A stretch of DNA of 8,057 nt. Origin: Planctomycetota bacterium (GTDB lineage Bacteria; Planctomycetota; Phycisphaerae; FEN-1346). Below, piece by piece: positions 1-5,391 of this stretch. The first letter of the stretch is position 1; every line of letters starts with the position of its first letter. Position numbers and translations under genes: made by a program. The notes under the pieces were generated by a model. It made no database searches. It saw only the letters and a list, made by a program, of their open reading frames with translations, and was not told the origin of the DNA. The DNA lies in assembly GCA_026387055.1 (NCBI GenBank), contig JAPLML010000524.1, positions 1 to 8,057 on the forward strand, given 5' to 3'.

Positions 1-138
1 GCCGACAAGGTCGACGACCAGCTCGCCATGAAGGTCTGCCGCGACATCGCCAAGGCCGTCGAGGCGGAACTGACCTATCCCGGCGAGGTCCGCGTGACGC
101 TCATCCGCGAGCGCCGCATCATCGAGTATGCACGGTGA
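1..138 (+). CDS. rny: Ribonuclease Y, C-terminal end (partial)
   Basis: This is the last 45 codons of a gene that starts before the window and ends at TGA 136-138. The visible peptide has a helix beginning ADKVDDQLAMKVCRDIAK, then YPGEVRVTLIRERR and a final IEYAR. That matches the well-known end of RNase Y, whose family members finish with YPG-x-I/V-x-V-T-x-I-R-E-x-R-x-x-E-Y-A-K/R. RNase Y is a membrane-anchored endoribonuclease (KH plus HD domains) that starts mRNA decay. The KH and HD domains lie outside the window, so only the C-terminal signature supports the call. The next gene is a YmdB-type phosphodiesterase, and rny-ymdB is a recurrent gene pair in bacteria, which strengthens the assignment. 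Confidence 0.85.
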   Translation, partial: ADKVDDQLAMKVCRDIAKAVEAELTYPGEVRVTLIRERRIIEYAR

Positions 139-142
139 CGAC

Positions 143-238
143 AATGATAAATGCTAAATGTTAAATGCTAAATAAAAAGAGAACAACGGCCTACGGCTCC
201 GCCGTCCATTTAGCATTTAACATTTGACATTAAGCATT
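143..238. repeat. Long AT-rich inverted repeat between rny and ymdB
   Basis: Left arm 143-173 and right arm 208-238 are inverted copies matching at 27 of 31 positions. The innermost 18 bp (156-173 against 208-225) are perfect. Both arms are built from reiterated AAATGCTAAATGTTAAATG-like units, strikingly AT-rich against a background near 70% G+C. The 34-nt spacer (174-207) is GC-rich in its second half and has a small stem of its own, ACGGC 186-190 with GCCGT 201-205. The repeat fills most of the 118-nt gap. It could fold into a long hairpin in the rny-ymdB transcript, or be a small non-autonomous mobile element. No U-run follows it, so it is not a classic terminator. Confidence 0.85.
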
Positions 239-256
239 CTCCTTTAGGGAGTTCGC

Positions 257-1129
257 ATGGACTTTCGCGCCCTGCTCATCGGCGACATCGTCGGCAAGCC
301 CGGCCGCCGGGCCTTGGCCGTCGGCCTGCCGCTGCTCATGAAGGACCACCCCATCGATGTGATCGTCGCCAACGGCGAGAACACGGCGGGCGGTTCCGGC
401 ATCACGCCGCCCATCTTCGACGAGCTGCGCGCCATGGGCGTCGACGTTGTCACCATGGGCGACCACGTCTATCGCAAGAAGGAGGCCGTGCCGCTCCTGA
501 CCGAGTCGGACCGGCTCCTGCGGCCGCTCAATCTGCCCGACGAGGCGGCGGGGCGCGGCTGGACGGTCCTGGAGAGCCAATCGGGATTCCCGTTCGCCGT
601 GATCACGCTCCTCGGACGCACGTTCATGAAGCCGGCCGCCTGCCCATTCCACGCGGTCGACAAGGCCCTCGCGGAGATCGGCGACCGGGCGAAGCTCATC
701 TTCGTCGAGATGCACGCCGAGGCCACCAGCGACAAGATCGGCATGGGCTGGCACCTCGACGGCCGCGCGAGCGCCGTCTTCGGCACGCACACCCACGTCC
801 AGACCTCCGACGAGCGCGTCCTGCCGCAGGGCGCCGCCTACATCACCGACCTGGGGATGACCGGCCCGCACGAGGGCATCCTGGGCCGCCGCAGGGAGAA
901 GGTCCTCTCCGCAGTCATCACGGGGATGCCGACGTATTTCGATGTGGCCACGGGCGACCTGCGCGTCTGCGGGGCCCTCGTGACCGCCGACACCCAGACC
1001 GGCCGCGCCAGCGCGATCGAGCGCGTCTTCCTGGCCATCCCCGACGCCCTCGCCTACCCCAAGGAAGCCCCCAAGGAACCTTCCCCCCCCGAGCCCGCCG
1101 ACTCCGCCGACAGCCTGGAGAATCCGTAG
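257..1129 (+). CDS. ymdB: YmdB-family (TIGR00282) metallophosphoesterase
   Basis: A cytoplasmic dimetal phosphodiesterase of 290 aa. The family hydrolyses 2',3'-cyclic nucleotides in vitro, and in Bacillus it influences RNase Y-related mRNA levels and biofilm development. Visible motifs are GDIVG (D10), ANGEN (E41, N42), TMGDH (D69, H70), EMHAE (H153) and GTHTH (H178, H180). Together they give nearly the full metal-ligand set. The canonical family motif has Asn in TMGNH; here it is Asp69. The family is usually about 260-270 aa; the extra length is a Pro/Glu-rich tail (about residues 262-290) that looks disordered. The start is ATG 257, with AGGGAG at 246-251 five bases upstream. It follows rny by 118 nt, the expected partner. 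No signal peptide is seen. Confidence 0.9.
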   Translation: MDFRALLIGDIVGKPGRRALAVGLPLLMKDHPIDVIVANGENTAGGSGITPPIFDELRAMGVDVVTMGDHVYRKKEAVPLLTESDRLLRPLNLPDEAAGRGWTVLESQSGFPFAVITLLGRTFMKPAACPFHAVDKALAEIGDRAKLIFVEMHAEATSDKIGMGWHLDGRASAVFGTHTHVQTSDERVLPQGAAYITDLGMTGPHEGILGRRREKVLSAVITGMPTYFDVATGDLRVCGALVTADTQTGRASAIERVFLAIPDALAYPKEAPKEPSPPEPADSADSLENP

Positions 1130-1131
1130 GT

Positions 1132-1164
1132 TCATCGGGCAGCGCCCCCTGAGCCGCCCGATGA
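1132..1164 (+). terminator. Hairpin directly after ymdB, possible terminator
   Basis: A perfect 9-bp stem, TCATCGGGC 1132-1140 with GCCCGATGA 1156-1164, encloses a 15-nt loop and begins two bases after the ymdB stop codon. No T-run follows, so it does not fit a standard intrinsic terminator. It may instead be a 3'-end stabilising hairpin or a boundary. A separate promoter just downstream (1185-1213) is consistent with transcription units changing here. Confidence 0.4.
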
Positions 1165-1184
1165 TTCCGGCGCAACACTCAGCG

Positions 1185-1213
1185 TGGACTTCGGCCGCAT
1201 CAGGAAGTATGAT
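1185..1213 (+). promoter_or_regulatory. Sigma70-like promoter for the DUF488 module
   Basis: TGGACT at 1185-1190 (4 of 6 to TTGACA) and TATGAT at 1208-1213 (5 of 6 to TATAAT) are separated by exactly 17 nt. Transcription would start near 1220 and give a leader of roughly 85 nt before ATG 1307. The local sequence is less GC-rich than the genes around it. The promoter overlaps a potential upstream start at 1184, which argues that translation begins at 1307. Pattern match only. Confidence 0.45.
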
Positions 1214-1306
1214 GCTGTACGGATCCACTATCCGCGACGGGCGGGTGCGGAAGTCGCTGTGGGCCGGGAATCGGACGACGGACGCAGGACAAGCGGAAGC
1301 CGGGTC

Positions 1307-1924
1307 ATGAACGCCTCGGCCAATCAGGTCATATACACGGTAGGCCACTCGAAGCATTCCATCGAGGCGTTCCTTGGCCTTCTTCGCCAGCACGGCGTGA
1401 CGGCGCTCGCGGACGTGAGGTCCGCGCCCTACAGCCGGCACTGGTCCCAGTTCAACAGGGAGATGCTCGCCTCCTCGCTCGCCGCCGCAGGCATCGCCTA
1501 CATTTTTCTTGGACGTGAGCTTGGGGCGCGACGGGAGGAGCCGGTGTGCTATGAGAATGGCCGGGTCAGTTTCCAGGAGGTGATGAAGCAGCCGTTGTTC
1601 CAGGAAGGGATTCGGCGGCTCCTTGAGGGGACCAAGACACACCGCGTGGCGTTGATGTGCGCCGAGAAGGACCCGTTGGACTGCCACCGGATGGTTCTCG
1701 TGTGCCGGGCCCTCAAGGCCGCGGGGGCTGATGTCAGACACATTCTGGAAGACGGCTGCATCGAGAGCCAAGAGGAAGCCGAGGCCCGCTTGGTCAAGCG
1801 GCTCGGCATTGAGCCGACACTCTTCGAGCAGGACGCCACGCGGGAAGAACTCGTGGCGCGTGCCTATGACGAGCAAGGCCACGCCATCGCCTATCAAACA
1901 GACGGCGGGGAGGACGAGCCGTGA
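1307..1924 (+). CDS. DUF488 family protein
   Basis: A 205-aa single-domain DUF488 protein of unproven biochemical function. Visible landmarks in order: YTVGHS (residues 10-15), ADVRS (35-39), P41 and S43, QFN (48-50), ELG (71-73), and the hallmark MCAEKDPLDCHR (117-128) with C118, C126, H127 and R128. The cysteine/CHR motif suggests a catalytic or metal site, but no reaction is established. The last 20 residues are acidic and probably disordered. ATG 1307 is chosen because it lies just before the conserved domain, has GGAAG at 1295-1299, and sits downstream of the promoter. The same frame is open back to 1184, but that extension is Arg-rich and unlike DUF488. The stop overlaps the GTG start of the next gene by 4 nt, so the two are translationally coupled. 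Sampled G+C is near 60%, lower than neighbours. Confidence 0.85.
   Translation: MNASANQVIYTVGHSKHSIEAFLGLLRQHGVTALADVRSAPYSRHWSQFNREMLASSLAAAGIAYIFLGRELGARREEPVCYENGRVSFQEVMKQPLFQEGIRRLLEGTKTHRVALMCAEKDPLDCHRMVLVCRALKAAGADVRHILEDGCIESQEEAEARLVKRLGIEPTLFEQDATREELVARAYDEQGHAIAYQTDGGEDEP
1907..1913 (+). promoter_or_regulatory. Ribosome-binding site deciding a GTG start
   Basis: GGGGAGG at 1907-1913, inside the end of the first DUF488 gene, lies 7 nt before GTG 1921. This strong Shine-Dalgarno match supports the GTG codon as the true start of the downstream gene and the GTGA stop/start overlap as genuine coupling. Confidence 0.75.
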
Positions 1925-3003
1925 CCCAGGTACAGCCGACCGCCCGGCCGGCGATCCGCGTCTTTACGATTGGATTCGCCAAGAAAGGGGCGCGCGGGTT
2001 CTTCTCGGCCTTGCGCGCGGCCGGCGTCCGGCGGGTGGTGGACATCCGACTGAACAACGTATCGCAGCTTGCGGGGTTCACCAAGAAGGCCGACCTCGAG
2101 TACTTCCTATCCGCGATAGGCGGCATGGCCTACGTCCACCGCCCCGACCTGGCACCGACCAAGGAGATACTGGACGCCTACAAGAAGAAACAGATTGACT
2201 GGGCCGAATACGAGCGGCGATTCCTGGAACTGCTGCGAGAGCGATGCGCCGAAAGCCTTGTCTCGCCCGATGAAATGGACGGCGCCTGCCTGCTTTGCAG
2301 CGAGCCAGCCCCCAAGAAATGCCACCGACGCCTGGTGGCCGAGTATGTAGGAAGAACTGTGGCAAGGATCATCTGTTTGGCCAATTCCGTTCGACCTGGT
2401 GGTCGCTGTGTCGCGGGCAAAGACCCGGACACGGGAAAGTGGATTCGGCCTGTTTCTGATCGCCCCGACCGAGCGATTACGCCGGAGATGATGACCATCC
2501 GTGGGCGCCTTCCTCTGCTCCTCGACGTACTGGAGATGCCTTTGGCGGATTCGGGCCCGGATGACGGCTGCCAGCCGGAGAATCGCCTTGTCCTGCCGGG
2601 GCCCTGGAAGCGGATTGGCAGAGTCGCCGTAGGAGACGTGCTCCGCTATTGCGAGGACGACACGGTCATACTTCACAACCATCTGGCCCGCGTCTCTCCC
2701 GATTACTTCGAGACACTGCCTCGCGGGCAGTGGAAGTCTCTGCAACTGATCCGCAACAGCCGCGTCCGATTCGAGCCGGACTACAGGGATGCGCGGGACT
2801 GGCGAGCCCACTTGCGTGACGGTTCTGGCCGTCGCCTGACTCTCAAAGTAACGGATCCTCTGGCAGGCGCCTTCGCCCGACGCCATGAGGAAGTCGATGG
2901 CAACTGCCTATTGACGGTCAGCCTTGGTGCCCCGTGGCAGCCCGACGACAAGTCGAAGCCGCGGATGTGTTACAAGCTCGTTGCTGGAGTCTTGGCGGTG
3001 TGA
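1921..3003 (+). CDS. DUF488 - dual-OB-like domain fusion protein
   Basis: A 360-aa two-domain protein. Residues about 12-147 are a second DUF488 domain: FTIGF (15-19), VDIR (40-43), LAPTKEILDAYKK (77-89), then C126 and the CHR triad C134-H135-R136. This belongs to a different DUF488 subtype from the upstream protein. Residues about 149-360 resemble what I recall as the dual-OB (DuOB) domain: ICLANS (151-156), GGRCVAGKD (160-168), WIRPVS (174-179), a central ILHNHLARV stretch (250-258), and an ending SLGAP then YKLVAGVL (351-358). Stand-alone proteins of that family begin at the equivalent of residue 150, so this looks like a gene fusion. OB folds commonly bind nucleic acids, so a nucleic-acid-sensing or processing role is an inference only. 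The gene overlaps the previous one by 4 nt. One sampled 60-nt row near the domain junction is only 48% G+C. Confidence 0.8.
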   Translation: MTQVQPTARPAIRVFTIGFAKKGARGFFSALRAAGVRRVVDIRLNNVSQLAGFTKKADLEYFLSAIGGMAYVHRPDLAPTKEILDAYKKKQIDWAEYERRFLELLRERCAESLVSPDEMDGACLLCSEPAPKKCHRRLVAEYVGRTVARIICLANSVRPGGRCVAGKDPDTGKWIRPVSDRPDRAITPEMMTIRGRLPLLLDVLEMPLADSGPDDGCQPENRLVLPGPWKRIGRVAVGDVLRYCEDDTVILHNHLARVSPDYFETLPRGQWKSLQLIRNSRVRFEPDYRDARDWRAHLRDGSGRRLTLKVTDPLAGAFARRHEEVDGNCLLTVSLGAPWQPDDKSKPRMCYKLVAGVLAV

Positions 3004-3016
3004 AATCACGGACAAC

Positions 3017-3021
3017 GGAGG
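3017..3021 (+). promoter_or_regulatory. Ribosome-binding site deciding the GH5 start
   Basis: GGAGG at 3017-3021 is 7 nt upstream of ATG 3029. It fixes the start at the twin-arginine signal peptide and excludes the earlier in-frame ATG at 2924, which lies inside the preceding gene. Confidence 0.75.
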
Positions 3022-3028
3022 CTCAACC

Positions 3029-4126
3029 ATGAACCGGCGCGAATGGATGAAGAGGGCGGCGGTGGCGGGAGGGGCGGCAATGGTCGGGGTGGGCCTGGAG
3101 GCGCGGGGGGCGGAAACGGCGCCGACGGCATCTCCGACGTCGGGCAAGGACCTCTGGAAGAAGCTCCCGCGGTGGCGGGGGTTCAACCTTCTCGAGAAGT
3201 TCATGGTCCACTCGAACAAGCCTTTCGTCGAGGCCGACTTCGGGTGGCTGAAGGAGTGGGGCTTCGACTTCGTCCGCCTGCCGATGGACTACCGCTGCTG
3301 GACCGACAAGGACGATCCCTACAAGTTCGACGAGAAGGTCCTCAGAGAGATCGACCAGGCCGTCGAGTTCGGCCGCAAGCACAAGGTCCACGTCAACCTG
3401 TGCCTGCACCGGGCGCCGGGGTACACCGTGGCCAGCCCGCCGGAGAAGCTCAACCTGTGGAACGACGAGGAGGCGCAGAAGCAGTTCGACGCCCAGTGGG
3501 CGATGTTCGCCAGGCGCTACAAGGGCATCCCGTCGTCGGAAGTGAGCATCGACCTGGTAAACGAGCCCGACAACAATGTCGCCTTCGAGGGGTACGCCAA
3601 GGTAGTGCGCCGCGTGGCGGCGGCCATCCGCCGGGAAGACCCCGACCGCCTCATCATCGCCGACGGCCGCTCGTGGGGCCGCGAGCCGGTCTTCGAACTC
3701 GTCGACGACCGCATCGCCCAGAGCACGCGCGGCTACGAACCCATGCAGATCACGCACTACAAGGCGTCGTGGGTCGGCGGCGGCAACTGGGCCGAGCCCG
3801 CCTGGCCCCTCAAGCAGAAGGACAAGGTGCTCGACAGGAAGTGGCTGTACGAAGACCGGATCGTGCCGTGGAAGAAGCTGGAGGCCCGCGGCGTGGGCAT
3901 CCACGTGGGCGAGTGGGGCGCGTTCAATAAGACCCCCCACGGCGCGGTCCTGGCGTGGATGACCGACTGCCTGAGCCTGTGGAAAGACGCCGGGTGGGGC
4001 TGGGCCCTGTGGAACTTCCGCGGCGCATTCGGCGTGCTGGATTCCGGCCGCGCCGACGTGACCTACGAGGACTTCCGCGGCCACAAGCTCGACCGCAAGA
4101 TGCTCGACCTGCTGCGGCAGTTCTGA
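3029..4126 (+). CDS. Tat-exported glycoside hydrolase, GH5 (cellulase-like)
   Basis: A 365-aa retaining beta-glycosidase with a clan GH-A barrel, probably acting on beta-linked glucan or mannan outside the cytoplasm. The N-terminus has NRREWMKR (residues 2-9), then a hydrophobic stretch rich in Ala/Gly/Val, fitting a twin-arginine signal peptide. GH5 hallmarks in order: RGFNLLEKF (50-58), FVRLPMDY with R83 (81-88), LHRAPG with H127 (126-131), DLVNEPD with acid/base E179 (175-181), THY with H243 and Y244 (242-244), GEWG with nucleophile E295 (294-297), and ALWNFRG with W328 (326-332). All the expected catalytic residues are present and the length is normal for a bare catalytic domain; no carbohydrate-binding module is seen. 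Substrate cannot be read from sequence. It starts 25 nt after the DUF488 fusion gene with no terminator visible between them, so read-through is likely. Sampled G+C returns to about 73%. Confidence 0.88.
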   Translation: MNRREWMKRAAVAGGAAMVGVGLEARGAETAPTASPTSGKDLWKKLPRWRGFNLLEKFMVHSNKPFVEADFGWLKEWGFDFVRLPMDYRCWTDKDDPYKFDEKVLREIDQAVEFGRKHKVHVNLCLHRAPGYTVASPPEKLNLWNDEEAQKQFDAQWAMFARRYKGIPSSEVSIDLVNEPDNNVAFEGYAKVVRRVAAAIRREDPDRLIIADGRSWGREPVFELVDDRIAQSTRGYEPMQITHYKASWVGGGNWAEPAWPLKQKDKVLDRKWLYEDRIVPWKKLEARGVGIHVGEWGAFNKTPHGAVLAWMTDCLSLWKDAGWGWALWNFRGAFGVLDSGRADVTYEDFRGHKLDRKMLDLLRQF

Positions 4127-4164
4127 GGCCGCCGGGCCGGCGTTTTTGACCCGGCCGGGTTTTT
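4127..4164 (+). terminator. Intrinsic terminator after the GH5 gene
   Basis: Directly after the GH5 stop there are GC-rich inverted segments. CCGCCGGG at 4129-4136 can pair with CCCGGCCGG at 4150-4158 (one bulged base), followed by GTTTTT ending at 4164. A smaller alternative hairpin, CGCC/GGCG around 4130-4142, is followed by another TTTTT at 4143-4147. The two folds share bases and would exclude one another. Hairpin plus T-run supports Rho-independent termination. Confidence 0.6.
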
Positions 4165-4174
4165 GGGGTATACT
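4146..4174 (+). promoter_or_regulatory. Near-consensus promoter for the M28 peptidase gene
   Basis: TTGACC at 4146-4151 (5 of 6 to consensus) and TATACT at 4169-4174 (5 of 6) are spaced by exactly 17 nt. It is the best promoter match in the window. Its -35 box lies within the terminator hairpin of the upstream gene. Predicted transcription starts near 4181, giving a leader of about 140 nt. Confidence 0.6.
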
Positions 4175-4321
4175 GACGTCAAGGCCGAGGCTGATGACAC
4201 CCGGGGCTGGCGCTGCCTCACGGCGGCCCGGCCCCTTGGGCTGGTGCGGCGGCCAGGGCGCGGCCGATGCCCATGGGCCACCAACCGCCGGCGCCGGGCG
4301 AAGTATGAAGAGGGGTAGAGC
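4175..4321 (+). other. GC-rich leader of the M28 gene
   Basis: A stretch of about 147 nt between the promoter and ATG 4322 with no credible small gene. It contains a 10-nt perfect palindrome, GCCCATGGGC (4269-4278), and imperfect direct repeats in which GGCTGG (4205-4210 and 4239-4244) is followed by GGCGGCC (4222-4228 and 4248-4254). It is likely structured when transcribed. I do not recognise a known riboswitch class in it. The ribosome-binding site AGGGG is at 4311-4315. Confidence 0.4.
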
Positions 4322-5338
4322 ATGACACGCCGAGTGATTCTCCTGATGCTGGCGGTCCTGGCGCCGGCTGCGCTGGGTGCCGGGGCACCGGCCGCGACCA
4401 TCCAGAACATCGTGGGCCAGGTCAGCATTGACAGCTATCGCGACCTCCTCGATAACCACCTCTACACGCACGCGGGCGATGCCCGCGGATTCGGTACCGT
4501 CGGCAATCCGCGGTACCCGGCGGCCGAGCATGATGCCGCGCGGGACAACATCCTCGGCGAGTTCGCCGCCCTCGGCCTCAGCACCACGCTCGACCCGTTC
4601 ACGTTCACCAGCACCAGCGGCAAGGTCTACCTGAACTGCAACAACGTGGTGGCCGTGAAGCCGGGCGAGAGCCGTCCGAACGACATCTACGTCCTCGGCG
4701 CCCACTACGATTCCTTCCAGACCCCCGGTGCCGACGACGACGCGAGCGGCGTGGCGGCCATCCTGGAGGCCGCCCGGGTCCTCTCGTCGTACGAGTTCGA
4801 GGCCACGCTAGTCTTCATCGCCTTCGATGCCGAGGAGGAAGGGCTGTACGGCAGCAATCATTACGTCGGCGAGGCCACGGGCCAGAACATCTGCGGCATG
4901 GTCTCGCTCGATATGATCGCCTTCAACCCGCCCGGCGACCACAACAAGGCTTACATCTACGGCCGCACCGCGTCGGCGCCGATCAAGCAGGCGCTCGCCG
5001 AAGCCGTGACCGCCTACAGCAGCGGCATCCTGCCCGAAATCGGCGGCGATCTACCCTACAGCGACCACGCCTCGTTCGAGCAGCAGGGGTTCCCGGCGTG
5101 CCTGCTCATCGAGCACGCGTGGGGCGCCAACGGCAAGTACCACCAATTGACGGACAGCGTCGACACCGCGGGCTACATCGATTACGCGTACGCCACGGCG
5201 ATGACGCGCGGCGCCGTCGGCTATGCGGCCACCGCGGCGGGACTCGTGCCTGAGCCGGCGACGATGCTGATGCTCACGCTGGGCATGCTTGCGCTCATCG
5301 CACGGCGCGCGTCCGCCACGGCGGACGGCCAGATGTGA
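4322..5338 (+). CDS. Secreted M28 zinc metallopeptidase with PEP-CTERM anchor
   Basis: A 338-aa exported aminopeptidase-type enzyme. The N-terminus is a Sec signal peptide: MTRR, then a hydrophobic run to about residue 22 with small residues at the likely cleavage site. The M28 di-zinc set is complete: GAHYDS (H128), GADDDASG (137-143, bridging Asp), DAEEEGL (E171 and E172 as the catalytic/ligand pair), SLDM (D197) and YHQLTD (H274). The C-terminus has VPEPAT (309-314), a hydrophobic helix (about 315-327) and Arg-Arg (328-329), the three-part PEP-CTERM signal that exosortase recognises. The mature enzyme is therefore probably processed to the cell surface or matrix. The start is ATG 4322 with AGGGG 6 nt upstream. 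An exosortase gene should exist elsewhere, as none is here. Substrate preference is not readable. Confidence 0.9.
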   Translation: MTRRVILLMLAVLAPAALGAGAPAATIQNIVGQVSIDSYRDLLDNHLYTHAGDARGFGTVGNPRYPAAEHDAARDNILGEFAALGLSTTLDPFTFTSTSGKVYLNCNNVVAVKPGESRPNDIYVLGAHYDSFQTPGADDDASGVAAILEAARVLSSYEFEATLVFIAFDAEEEGLYGSNHYVGEATGQNICGMVSLDMIAFNPPGDHNKAYIYGRTASAPIKQALAEAVTAYSSGILPEIGGDLPYSDHASFEQQGFPACLLIEHAWGANGKYHQLTDSVDTAGYIDYAYATAMTRGAVGYAATAAGLVPEPATMLMLTLGMLALIARRASATADGQM

Positions 5339-5355
5339 CCGCCCTCGCTGTTTCG

Positions 5356-5384
5356 TTGTTTCCCGCCCCCCGATAAGCTCTAAT
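5356..5384 (+). promoter_or_regulatory. Weak promoter candidate upstream of xseA
   Basis: TTGTTT at 5356-5361 (3 of 6) and TCTAAT at 5379-5384 (5 of 6) have a 17-nt spacing. The predicted start of transcription falls at about 5391-5392, on or next to the xseA ATG. The 53-nt gap between genes is AT-richer than its surroundings. The -35 match is poor. Confidence 0.3.
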
Positions 5385-5391
5385 TGGGTTC

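Noticed and set aside
1184..1306. Upstream extension of the first DUF488 gene to ATG 1184
   Set aside because: The extra 41 residues do not resemble DUF488, the region contains a promoter-like sequence, and ATG 1307 has a better-placed ribosome-binding site.
230..1897. 555-codon open frame on the minus strand
   Set aside because: It lies opposite the well-supported YmdB and DUF488 genes. Its translation is Gly/Arg/Ala/His-rich with no domain motifs. Long antisense frames are expected in DNA of this G+C.
2924..3028. Upstream extension of the GH5 gene to ATG 2924
   Set aside because: It would overlap the preceding gene by 80 nt and bury the twin-arginine signal peptide 36 residues into the protein. 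GGAGG at 3017-3021 clearly serves ATG 3029.
3043..3930. 295-codon + strand frame inside the GH5 gene
   Set aside because: It is Arg/Gly/Pro-rich, typical of an off-frame reading of GC-rich coding DNA, and lacks a ribosome-binding site.
4175..4321. tRNA or known riboswitch in the M28 leader
   Set aside because: No cloverleaf, no T-loop GGTTCGA-type sequence and no recognisable riboswitch core could be found by eye.
3023..4705. 560-codon open frame on the minus strand
   Set aside because: It is antisense to the GH5 and M28 genes, both of which have complete catalytic motifs. The translation has no recognisable family features.
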